5,394 nucleotides of DNA from a bacterium (GTDB taxonomy: Bacteria > Zhuqueibacterota > Zhuqueibacteria > Residuimicrobiales > Krinioviventaceae): contig JAJRST010000393.1 in assembly GCA_024278645.1 (NCBI GenBank), positions 1 through 5,394 of the forward strand, written 5' to 3'. A program made the position numbers and the translations under genes. Shown here piece after piece: positions 1 through 5,394 of the stretch; the first letter of the stretch is position 1; each line of letters opens with the position of its first letter. The notes beneath the pieces were generated by a model that was not told the origin of the DNA, did not search any database, and worked only from the letters and a program-made list of their open reading frames with translations.

Positions 1-396
1 CAGGGCCACAAAGGGGGCAAAGGTGCGAAAGGCCAAAAGATGAAAGGAATGAAGGGCTTTGTCGACGAAGACGGCGACGGTTTTAACGACAATGCACCGG
101 ACGCCGACGGCGACGGCATCCCAAATGGAAGGGACGACGATTTCGTGCGCCCGGAAAATAGCGGGCGACACGGCAAGGGCGGCAAGGCTTTCCACGGCTT
201 TATCGATGAAGACGGCGACGGTTTTAACGACAACGCGCCGGACTTTGACAATGACGGCATCCCCAACGGCCAGGACCCGGATTGGCAACGTCCGGAGGAT
301 TGCCTCGGTCGCGGCGGCAAATGGGGTGGACGCGGCGGCGCCGGCGATAATGATGATGCCAAGGGACACGGCAAAGGCCGTGGCGGCAGAGGTTAA
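1..396 (+). CDS. C-terminal part of a Gly/Lys-rich, calcium-binding-repeat protein (partial, 5' end outside window)
   Basis: The frame is open from base 1 to the TAA at 394-396, so the gene probably begins upstream. The first in-frame ATG is at 40, but the codons before it (QGHKGGKGAKGQK) have the same Gly/Lys-rich character as the rest, so I treat 1-39 as coding. Two acidic repeats with core DEDGDGFNDNAPD followed by DxDGIPNG lie at 58-156 and 199-297. They are joined by a Gly/Lys/His-rich linker, and the protein ends in a Gly/Arg/Lys-rich tail after the second repeat. DxDGDG loops of this kind bind Ca2+ in thrombospondin type-3 repeats, dockerins and EF-hands, so a secreted, calcium-stabilised protein is likely by family knowledge. 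A signal peptide would lie outside the window. One cysteine is visible, just after repeat 2. The basic, glycine-rich segments could contact polyanions or the cell surface, but that is a guess. The following gene encodes a probable outer-membrane protein, which is compatible with an envelope role. An alternative is that ATG 40 is the true start of a small protein; a weak GAAAGG lies at 26-31. Confidence 0.72.
   Translation, partial: QGHKGGKGAKGQKMKGMKGFVDEDGDGFNDNAPDADGDGIPNGRDDDFVRPENSGRHGKGGKAFHGFIDEDGDGFNDNAPDFDNDGIPNGQDPDWQRPEDCLGRGGKWGGRGGAGDNDDAKGHGKGRGGRG
58..297 (+). repeat. Two tandem 141-nt-period repeats encoding TSP3/EF-hand-like calcium loops
   Basis: Repeat copies occupy 58-156 and 199-297, exactly 141 nt (47 codons) apart. 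Both encode the pattern F[VI]DEDGDGFNDNAPD, then D-x-D-G-I-P-N-G, then D-x-D, and end in RPE. Over the 39-nt core (64-102 against 205-243) I count three differences, all synonymous (GAC/GAT, AAT/AAC, GCA/GCG). The intervening linkers are much less alike. The alternating Asp/Asn side chains fit calcium coordination. The Gly/Lys-rich run before the first copy resembles the linker before the second, so further copies may lie upstream of the window. Confidence 0.8.
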
Positions 397-417
397 TGGA
401 ACCCGAACTGTAAACCC

Positions 418-453
418 GGACGGCGGCCTGCATCAGGGCCGCCGTCCCATTTT
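418..453 (+). terminator. Strong GC-rich hairpin with short T tract between genes 1 and 2
   Basis: GGACGGCGGCC at 418-428 pairs perfectly (11 bp) with GGCCGCCGTCC at 437-447 across an 8-nt loop, and CATTTT follows. This has the form of an intrinsic terminator, though with only four T's. It begins 21 nt after the stop of gene 1 and ends about 20 nt before the next start codon. That leaves no room for a separate promoter between hairpin and gene 2, so partial read-through or mRNA-end protection of the gene 1 transcript is also possible. Confidence 0.7.
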
Positions 454-467
454 CTGAGGATGAAAAG

Positions 468-1598
468 ATGAAACGCTTGTTGACAAGTTTCTTCGTGTTG
501 CTGTTCGCTGCATTGACGTGGGCGCAAATGGGTATTTCCTTTGATGCGGAAAGCGGCTATGCCTCGAATATTTTTTCAAATTACAGCCAACTGCCGGATT
601 ACTATAACAACATCTCCGGCCTGATCCATTACGACAAGTTGTCTGATGCTCGTGGTACGAGATTGTTTTACAACGGCGCCGGTCGTTTCTTCCAGCAATA
701 TGATTATCGCAACTACCAGACGCACTCATTGGGCGTTTCATACTATCGTTACCTTGGCGATCGCGGGCACAAACTGAACGCCGGGGCGAATGCGAGCATG
801 CGGCTTCACTCCGAGGATTACAAGTGGTACGAGTATCGACAAGGTTATGCTTTCGCCGCCTTAAAGATGCTGCTGAGCGACCAGCTTTACGGCTATGTCG
901 GCGTTAATTTCAAAATGCGCGATTATACCTTGTTGACCCCTTATTCATATTGGCAGAACATGACTTATGTGCGAGTGAGTCGATTTTACAACAGCGGCTC
1001 CAGCGTTATTGCAGAGGTCGATTACATGCAAAAGCAATACCTGAGCGCTGATATTCAAAGCCCTTTGGAATCATTCCCATATACGGAAATGGACGGCGAG
1101 GGCAGCAGCAGGCAAGTCGTCGCACTTTTAAAATTCGGGCAAGCGGTTAATCCGAAAACCGGCCTCGGTTTGCAATTGCTGCTGCGTCGAAATATCAATA
1201 GCTCCGTCCGTTACCTGATAAGCGACGCCGGCTATTACTACTCGGACGAAGAGCTGTTTGACGATGTTTTCGGTTACGAAGCGGAGCAGTTACGCTTAAC
1301 CCTGAAACGAAGATTGCCGTGGCGGATGCAGGCATCATTCGGCGCTTCCGCAACAGCAAAGCACTATATCAATCGTCGGGCCCTGGATTTGCAAGGCTAT
1401 CCCTTTGAAGACGGACGCCTGCGCGACGATACGCGTTTTATCGCCTTTTTAACGTTGACAAAAACTTTGAGTTACAGCCGTTCAATGGCGCCCGTTCGCT
1501 TTAATGTAGATTTTACTTATATCGTGAATAATTCTAACGACCCCTATTACCACTATAAAACAAATTATATCTCGTTTGGGATTTCGCAAAGCTTTTAA
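468..1598 (+). CDS. Probable outer-membrane beta-barrel protein, tyrosine-rich, unknown function
   Basis: 376 aa. I do not recognise a named family. The N-terminus is a classical Sec signal peptide: MKRLL, then a hydrophobic core to about residue 16, with a likely cleavage after LTWA (residue 19). No cysteine is present, so it is not a lipoprotein. The mature part is rich in aromatics (about 39 Tyr, roughly a tenth of all residues) and shows alternating polar/hydrophobic stretches separated by Asn/Asp/Gly turns. It ends NYISFGISQSF, an amphipathic strand with terminal Phe, the usual signature read by the BAM complex in outer-membrane barrels. The start at ATG 468 is supported by GAGG at 456-459, 8 nt upstream, and by the signal peptide. 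It follows the calcium-repeat gene after a strong hairpin, so the two may share a transcript by read-through. A hairpin at 1643-1674 ends the unit. Barrel topology and localisation are inferred from composition and termini; a porin, adhesin or surface-display role cannot be told apart. Confidence 0.82.
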   Translation: MKRLLTSFFVLLFAALTWAQMGISFDAESGYASNIFSNYSQLPDYYNNISGLIHYDKLSDARGTRLFYNGAGRFFQQYDYRNYQTHSLGVSYYRYLGDRGHKLNAGANASMRLHSEDYKWYEYRQGYAFAALKMLLSDQLYGYVGVNFKMRDYTLLTPYSYWQNMTYVRVSRFYNSGSSVIAEVDYMQKQYLSADIQSPLESFPYTEMDGEGSSRQVVALLKFGQAVNPKTGLGLQLLLRRNINSSVRYLISDAGYYYSDEELFDDVFGYEAEQLRLTLKRRLPWRMQASFGASATAKHYINRRALDLQGYPFEDGRLRDDTRFIAFLTLTKTLSYSRSMAPVRFNVDFTYIVNNSNDPYYHYKTNYISFGISQSF

Positions 1599-1642
1599 GT
1601 TGCGACTGCGACAAATCAAATCAAAGTTGCATTATAAAAACT

Positions 1643-1674
1643 CGCCGCGGTTTTTCTGTTTGCCGCGGCGTTTT
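1643..1674 (+). terminator. Intrinsic terminator after the outer-membrane protein gene
   Basis: CGCCGCGG at 1643-1650 pairs perfectly with CCGCGGCG at 1663-1670 across a 12-nt T-rich loop and is followed by TTTT. A run of five A's at 1636-1640, just before the stem, means the element could also act, more weakly, on the opposite strand. It lies 44 nt after the stop of the barrel gene and 44 nt before the next start codon, separating the envelope-protein genes from the redox genes. Confidence 0.75.
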
Positions 1675-1698
1675 AGTGAACAGAAAATATTTCATAAA

Positions 1699-1711
1699 AA
1701 GGAGACAGGAG
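1699..1711 (+). promoter_or_regulatory. Doubled ribosome binding site of the DUF4405 gene
   Basis: Two purine-rich Shine-Dalgarno-like motifs lie back to back: AAGGAG at 1699-1704 and AGGAG at 1707-1711. The second is 7 nt from ATG 1719 and has the ideal spacing, which fixes the start there. The first would be 14 nt away and is probably a standby site or incidental. Confidence 0.6.
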
Positions 1712-1718
1712 TTACATC

Positions 1719-2540
1719 ATGACCAGGTTCAGAGCGAGAGGATTTGTTTCGCTGCTTTCGACGTTTACTTTTATCATTTCACTGGTATCGGGCATTGTTC
1801 TCTATTTTCCGCCGCAAGGCAAAGTTGCACACTGGATAAACTGGACCTTTTGGGGATTGGACAAGGAAACCTGGGGCGCGTTGCATATTAATTCCTCGCT
1901 CATCCTGTTTATTGTCATCATCTTTCATTTTTATCTTAACTGGAATATTCTCATAAACTATATCAAGAAAAGAGCGCAAGCGGCTATTAATTTAAAAGTC
2001 GAATTGGCGATCTCTTTGCTTTTTTCTCTTTTTATTATCATCGCCTCCATTTACAGCGTTCAACCATTCAAACAAATCATAGACTGGAATGAGGGTGTTA
2101 AAGACTACTGGGCCGCAAAAACAGAAGCCCAGCCTCCGGTTCCGCACGCCGAAGAAATGACGGTCGAGGAGTTCTGCGAGGAGCTGGAGATTCCGGTTGA
2201 AAAATTTGAAAATCGCATGAAAAAGAATAATTGGGCTTTTGAGCGCAGTCAAACGATCAAGGAGATAGCACAGGCCAACGACATTGCTCCGGCGGATATT
2301 TATAACGAGCCGCAGGTTAAATCTGAGCAAGGCGCAGGTGCCGGAGCAGGCTGGGGGCGCATGACCGTGCCGGAAGTATGCGAGAAAAATAACATTCGTG
2401 TGGAGGTCGCACTTGCAGAATTAAAAAAGCTCGGTGTGAATCCTGAAGAATCGCAGACGATTCGGGATATTTCTTCCGAATTGAAAATGCGTCCTTATGA
2501 AGTTATTAAGATCATTACCGGAGAGACGTTCGAACATTAG
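1719..2540 (+). CDS. DUF4405-type cytochrome b-like membrane protein with two C-terminal cysteine-containing repeats
   Basis: 273 aa. Three hydrophobic helices are visible at about residues 9-30, 57-79 and 95-114, followed by a soluble C-terminal half. The segment LDKETWGALH, with H56 and then H70 fourteen residues later on the second helix, followed by LNW, matches the DUF4405/cytochrome b-like pattern from family knowledge. H56 and H70 are candidate heme b ligands, and H38 lies in the preceding loop. Residues 147-198 and 215-268 are two copies of a small helical domain beginning MTVxE[FV]C, joined by a GAGAGAGWG linker. Each copy carries one cysteine (C153, C221). Similar tails occur on other DUF4405 proteins of anaerobes as I recall them, but their role is not known to me. 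Start choice rests on the Shine-Dalgarno at 1707-1711. The likely job is membrane electron transfer between quinone and a periplasmic partner. The molybdenum hydroxylase genes start 136 nt downstream and are the obvious candidate partner, though a possible promoter in the gap means co-transcription is not assured. Confidence 0.78.
   Translation: MTRFRARGFVSLLSTFTFIISLVSGIVLYFPPQGKVAHWINWTFWGLDKETWGALHINSSLILFIVIIFHFYLNWNILINYIKKRAQAAINLKVELAISLLFSLFIIIASIYSVQPFKQIIDWNEGVKDYWAAKTEAQPPVPHAEEMTVEEFCEELEIPVEKFENRMKKNNWAFERSQTIKEIAQANDIAPADIYNEPQVKSEQGAGAGAGWGRMTVPEVCEKNNIRVEVALAELKKLGVNPEESQTIRDISSELKMRPYEVIKIITGETFEH
2157..2522 (+). repeat. Internal duplication of a ~52-residue helical domain in the DUF4405 protein
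   Basis: The two copies, codons 147-198 (2157-2312) and 215-268 (2361-2522), are offset by exactly 68 residues and align without gaps. I count 18 identities in 49 positions, including MTV, the cysteine at copy position 7, the KK pair and the SQTI motif. The divergence shows an old duplication rather than a recent DNA repeat. The Gly/Ala linker GAGAGAGWG lies immediately before the second copy. Confidence 0.75.
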
Positions 2541-2676
2541 CAGATATGTTCACAAGGTGCGCTTTTTTTATCTACATTTTAATTTGCAACAATTCATAAT
2601 TTACTTGATAAAGATATCCTTTTGTTTATCTTTTAATATAAGAATTGAATTGCAATCATTTCCCGGGAGATTTTTT
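2541..2676 (+). promoter_or_regulatory. AT-rich intergenic region with possible promoter and inverted repeat upstream of the molybdoenzyme genes
   Basis: This 136-nt gap is markedly more AT-rich than the genes around it. TTGATA at 2605-2610 is followed, 16 nt on, by TATCTT at 2627-2632, a weak sigma70-type pair. The same stretch TATCTTTT at 2627-2634 fits seven of eight positions of the Bacteroidetes TAnnTTTG -7 element, with a TTG 19 nt before it. A 7-bp perfect inverted repeat, AAAGATA (2610-2616) and TATCTTT (2627-2633), overlaps the candidate -10 and could be an operator. A run of seven T's at 2563-2569 has no convincing stem directly before it. All assignments are pattern matches only. 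Confidence 0.35.
2665..2669 (+). promoter_or_regulatory. Ribosome binding site that decides the start of the small subunit
   Basis: GGGAG sits 7 nt before ATG 2677. The reading frame is open back to an ATG at 2497, inside the DUF4405 gene, but the codons between have no family similarity. Starting at 2677 places a Tat signal at the correct distance from the N-terminus. Confidence 0.7.
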
Positions 2677-3294
2677 ATGAGCGATCAACAACACCACGAC
2701 GGCCTCTCGCGTCGCGGCTTCATCAAAGGCGTGGGCGGCGGCATCGTCGGCGCGGCCTCGCTTACAGCCATAAAACCGGCTCGGGCTGTTGAAAAATATG
2801 GCGACGTCGTCGGCCCTGACAATGTCGATGTCACTTTGAAGGTGAATGGAAAATCCCACAGGTTGAACATTGATCCGCGCATCACTCTGCTTGATGCCTT
2901 GCGAGACAAGCTCGACTATACCGGCACGAAAAGAGCGTGCAACAGGGGCGAGTGCGGTTCATGTACGGTTCTTTTGGACGGCAAGACTGTGCTGGCCTGC
3001 TCCATGCTCGCACTTGACGCCGACGGCGCCGATGTTGAAACGATCGAAGGACTTGCCAATGGCGAGCAGTTGCATCCGGTGCAGCAGGCCTTTGTCGAAA
3101 ACGACGCCTTGCAATGCGGTTTTTGCACGCCCGGATTTATCATCTCCGGCGTGGCCCTGCTGCGGGAGAATCCCTCGCCATCCATGAATGAAATTAAATA
3201 CGCCGTCTCGGGCAACCTTTGCCGCTGTGGAACATATCCCCATGTTTTCAAAGCCATAGACGATGCGGCAAAAGCAATGAAGAAGGGAGGGTGA
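2677..3294 (+). CDS. Tat-exported [2Fe-2S] small subunit of a molybdenum hydroxylase (xanthine dehydrogenase/PaoA family)
   Basis: 205 aa. The N-terminus has a twin-arginine signal, SRRGFIK at residues 11-17, then a Gly/Ala-rich hydrophobic stretch ending in ARA (35-37), where cleavage is likely. A plant-type ferredoxin domain follows with C88, C93, C96 (CNRGECGSC) and C108. The C-terminal all-helical [2Fe-2S] domain holds C147 and C150 (QCGFCTPG) and C182 and C184 (NLCRCGTYP). All eight cluster ligands expected in this family are present, and the length fits a PaoA/YagT-like exported subunit. In the family these two clusters carry electrons from the molybdenum site to an FAD subunit, a cytochrome or another acceptor. 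The gene ends 4 nt before the large-subunit ATG, so the pair is translated together. Export as a folded complex through Tat, with this subunit carrying the only signal, is inferred from PaoABC-type enzymes. The substrate is not determinable. Confidence 0.95.
   Translation: MSDQQHHDGLSRRGFIKGVGGGIVGAASLTAIKPARAVEKYGDVVGPDNVDVTLKVNGKSHRLNIDPRITLLDALRDKLDYTGTKRACNRGECGSCTVLLDGKTVLACSMLALDADGADVETIEGLANGEQLHPVQQAFVENDALQCGFCTPGFIISGVALLRENPSPSMNEIKYAVSGNLCRCGTYPHVFKAIDDAAKAMKKGG
3285..3291 (+). promoter_or_regulatory. Ribosome binding site of the large subunit, embedded in the end of the small-subunit gene
   Basis: GGGAGGG lies in the last codons of the small subunit, 7 nt before ATG 3299. This strong site, together with the 4-nt gap, points to coupled translation and balanced amounts of the two subunits. 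Confidence 0.75.
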
Positions 3295-3298
3295 AATC

Positions 3299-5394
3299 AT
3301 GGCAGCATGGAAACCCTTGGATGATATGACCTATGTGAACAAGCCTGTCACCCGCCTCGACGGCGCCGAAAAGGTGACCGGGCAATCAAAATTCACCTAC
3401 GACGTCAAACGCCCGGGCATGTTGTATGGGCGCATTTTGCGCAGCCCCCATCCTCATGCCAGGATAGTATCCGTTGATGCCGGCAAAGTGGAAGCCTTGC
3501 CGGGCGTAAAAGCGGTTATTACAAAGATCAAGGATGAAGTCAATTTCGTCGGCGATGATATTGCCGCCGTCGCCGCCGTCTCCGAACAAGTCGCCGAAGA
3601 AGCTTTGAAACTGTTTGAGGTAAAGTTCGAGGTTTTGCCTTTTACGGTGAGCGAAAAAGAAGCCAAAAAAGCGGATGCCGTGCAAGTTTTTTCCGGCCGC
3701 GACAACAACCTGGGTCGCCACCGGGAGAACAGTGAAGGCGATGTCGAGAAAGGCTTTCGGGAAGCGGATGTGGTCGTCGAGCGAACCTACCACATGAATG
3801 TGCAGGTGCACACGCCCATGGAAACGCATGGCTGCGTGTGCGAATGGCGCGGCGACGACCTTTACATGTGGGACTCTACCCAGGGCGTGCACGGCACGAG
3901 AAGCGGCATGGCCAAGGCGCTGGAAATGCCGGAGAACCAGATCCACGTTATCACCCACCACATGGGCGGCGGTTTTGGCAGCAAGTTCGGGCCGAAAAGC
4001 TATAATGTCATTTGCGCCAAACTTGCCAAAAAAGCCGGCGCTCCGGTGAAGCTGATGCTGGATCGCCAAGAGGAGATGCTGGCCGTCGGCAACCGTCCGT
4101 CGTCATTCCAAAAAATAAAAATCGGCGCCAAAATGGACGGCATGTTGACAGCCTTTCACCTGGAATCCTTTGGCACCGGCGGCGTCGGCGGCGGCGCCGG
4201 CGTACCGCAGCCCTATATCTACCATTTCCCAAACTGGAAAGTAGTTCACGACGATGTGCATATTAACGCCGGCCCGGGGGCGCCGATGCGCGCGCCCGGC
4301 CATCCGCAAGCCAATTTCGCCATGGAATCGGCCATGGATGAACTGGCTGAAGAACTGGGCATGGATCCTCTCGAATTGCGTCTGAAGAACGATCCCAACA
4401 AAACCCGCCAGCAAGAGTTCAAAATCGGCGCCGAGAAATTCGGCTGGAAAAAACATAAAACCGGCAAAGGCAAAAAAAGCGTCAAGGTTCGCGGCGTCGG
4501 CGTTGGCGCCGGCCGCTGGGGCGGAGGCGGCAACAAGCGAACGCAGGCCATCGTCAATATCTATCCGGACGGCAAGGTGGATGTTAAGATCGGCACGCAA
4601 GACATCGGCGTGGGTACGCGAACCATTGTCGCCCAGGTGCTGGCTGAAGCTCTGGAGCTTGATTTGGGCGACGTCAAACCGTTGATCGGCGAAAGCGATT
4701 ACCCCTGGGCGCCGGCCAGCGGCGGCAGCACCACGGCGGCCTCAATCTCGCCGCCGATCAAGCTTGCCGCGGAAAAAGCAAAACAGGAACTGGTCAAAGT
4801 GGTCGCCGCAGAGTTTGACGTTGATGTGGAAAAGGTGGTCTATTCGAAAAAGATATTTCGCGTCCAGGGCGTCTCCGACGCGATACCCTGGAAAAAAGCC
4901 TGCTCTTTTCTGGATGGCAAACCAATAACCGCTTTGGAATCGTGGGCGGAAGGTCTTTCCGACAGAGGAACCGCCGGCTGTCAGTTTGCCGAGGTTGAAG
5001 TCGATACCGAAACCGGCCGCGTCAAAGTGCTCAGGATGCTGGCGGTTCAGGATTGCGGCCTGCTGCTCAATCCGTTGACGGCGCGCAACCAGGTGAACGG
5101 CGCCATCATCGGAGAAATCGGATACGCGCTTTTTGAGAATCGTCTGCTGGACAAGAACACCGGCATCATGCCCAATGCAAACCTGGAGGACTATAAGATT
5201 CCCGGCGCACTGGAGATGCCAGATTTTGATGTGAAGTTTTTTGACGAGCACGAACGCGGCGTCATCGGCCTGGGCGAGCCGCCGGCGATACCGGGAATCG
5301 GCGCTATTGCCAACGCCATCGCCGACGCGATAGGCGCTCGAATTTATGAACTGCCGATCACGCCGGACAAAGTCCTCATGGCGATCGAAAAAGG
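3299..5394 (+). CDS. Molybdopterin-binding large subunit of a xanthine dehydrogenase/aldehyde oxidoreductase-family enzyme (3' end outside window)
   Basis: The frame is open for 698 codons from ATG 3299 to the window edge, with no stop or frameshift. It begins with the family's RLDGAEKVTG (residues 19-28) and a short hammerhead domain (about 20-115, including LYGRILRSPHPHARI). The molybdopterin-binding domains follow. Visible motifs are GGGFGSK (223-229), the substrate-pocket loop MRAPGHPQ (330-337) followed by MDELAEELGMDPLELR, QDIGVGT (434-440), and GLGEPP with the expected catalytic Glu at 660. The MRAPG form and short hammerhead resemble PaoC/YagR-like enzymes rather than CO dehydrogenase, which has a Cys-containing active-site loop not seen here. 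The family hydroxylates aldehydes or N-heterocycles, taking oxygen from water. The last visible residues, ITPDKVLMAIEK, match the usual C-terminus, so only a few residues should be missing. No signal peptide is present, so it probably travels through Tat with the small subunit. No FAD subunit is encoded between the two genes; one could follow outside the window. Confidence 0.95.
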   Translation, partial: MAAWKPLDDMTYVNKPVTRLDGAEKVTGQSKFTYDVKRPGMLYGRILRSPHPHARIVSVDAGKVEALPGVKAVITKIKDEVNFVGDDIAAVAAVSEQVAEEALKLFEVKFEVLPFTVSEKEAKKADAVQVFSGRDNNLGRHRENSEGDVEKGFREADVVVERTYHMNVQVHTPMETHGCVCEWRGDDLYMWDSTQGVHGTRSGMAKALEMPENQIHVITHHMGGGFGSKFGPKSYNVICAKLAKKAGAPVKLMLDRQEEMLAVGNRPSSFQKIKIGAKMDGMLTAFHLESFGTGGVGGGAGVPQPYIYHFPNWKVVHDDVHINAGPGAPMRAPGHPQANFAMESAMDELAEELGMDPLELRLKNDPNKTRQQEFKIGAEKFGWKKHKTGKGKKSVKVRGVGVGAGRWGGGGNKRTQAIVNIYPDGKVDVKIGTQDIGVGTRTIVAQVLAEALELDLGDVKPLIGESDYPWAPASGGSTTAASISPPIKLAAEKAKQELVKVVAAEFDVDVEKVVYSKKIFRVQGVSDAIPWKKACSFLDGKPITALESWAEGLSDRGTAGCQFAEVEVDTETGRVKVLRMLAVQDCGLLLNPLTARNQVNGAIIGEIGYALFENRLLDKNTGIMPNANLEDYKIPGALEMPDFDVKFFDEHERGVIGLGEPPAIPGIGAIANAIADAIGARIYELPITPDKVLMAIEK

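Noticed and set aside
59..457. Overlapping + frame of 132 codons across the calcium-repeat gene
   Set aside because: It is a frame shadow of the repeats, being Thr/Met/Arg-rich without domain features. It runs through the intergenic hairpin.
1597..1630. Direct repeat AAGTTGC at 1597-1603 and 1624-1630
   Set aside because: Seven bases with one copy overlapping a stop codon is within chance expectation, and no associated structure was seen.
2532..2569. Inverted repeat GAACAT/ATGTTC (2532-2537, 2546-2551) upstream of seven T's, as a terminator of the DUF4405 gene
   Set aside because: The stem is only 6 bp, AT-containing, overlaps the stop codon region and is 11 nt away from the T run, so it does not have the form of an intrinsic terminator.
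2497..2676. Upstream extension of the small-subunit gene to an in-frame ATG at 2497
   Set aside because: It would overlap the DUF4405 gene by 44 nt and add 60 residues of AT-rich, unrelated sequence before the Tat signal. ATG 2677 has a good Shine-Dalgarno and puts SRRGFIK at residues 11-17.
3386..4069. Minus-strand open frame of 227 codons
   Set aside because: It lies entirely antisense to the molybdopterin subunit, whose motifs are intact. Its composition is that of a shadow frame in GC-biased coding DNA.
4172..4204. GGC/GCC-rich run resembling a DNA microsatellite
   Set aside because: It is in frame within the large subunit and encodes a glycine-rich loop expected in this family. No exact tandem unit is repeated enough to call a repeat.
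4103..5251. Further long minus-strand open frames (165 and 169 codons)
   Set aside because: These are antisense shadows of the same large-subunit gene with no recognisable domains or supporting ribosome binding sites.

Overview
The window (5394 bp) carries five genes, all on the + strand, and suggests a Gram-negative (diderm) bacterium. Gene 2 encodes a probable outer-membrane beta-barrel ending in phenylalanine, and gene 4 carries a twin-arginine (Tat) export signal. The acidic repeats in gene 1 resemble small secreted proteins I associate with FCB-group lineages such as Calditrichota or KSB1. That taxonomic guess rests on memory only and has low confidence. No rRNA, tRNA, insertion sequence or CRISPR array was seen.

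Left part (1-1674). The window opens inside a gene for a Gly/Lys-rich protein with two 47-residue-period, calcium-binding-like repeats (TSP type-3/EF-hand-loop type). A strong hairpin follows, and 15-20 nt later starts a 376-aa signal-peptide-bearing, cysteine-free, tyrosine-rich protein predicted to be an outer-membrane barrel. A second hairpin with a T tract closes this part.

Right part (1719-5394). A three-TM DUF4405-type cytochrome b-like membrane protein carries two copies of a small cysteine-containing helical domain at its C-terminus. After a 136-nt AT-rich gap with a possible promoter come two tightly coupled genes (4-nt gap): a Tat-exported [2Fe-2S] small subunit and the molybdopterin large subunit of a xanthine dehydrogenase/aldehyde oxidoreductase-family enzyme (PaoA/PaoC-like). 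The large subunit runs off the right edge only a few residues before its expected end.

Working model (inference): the two enzyme subunits form a periplasmic molybdenum hydroxylase. The small subunit carries the Tat signal for both, and electrons may pass from the [2Fe-2S] clusters to the DUF4405 membrane protein and the quinone pool. No FAD subunit lies between the small and large subunits. The substrate cannot be read from the sequence.
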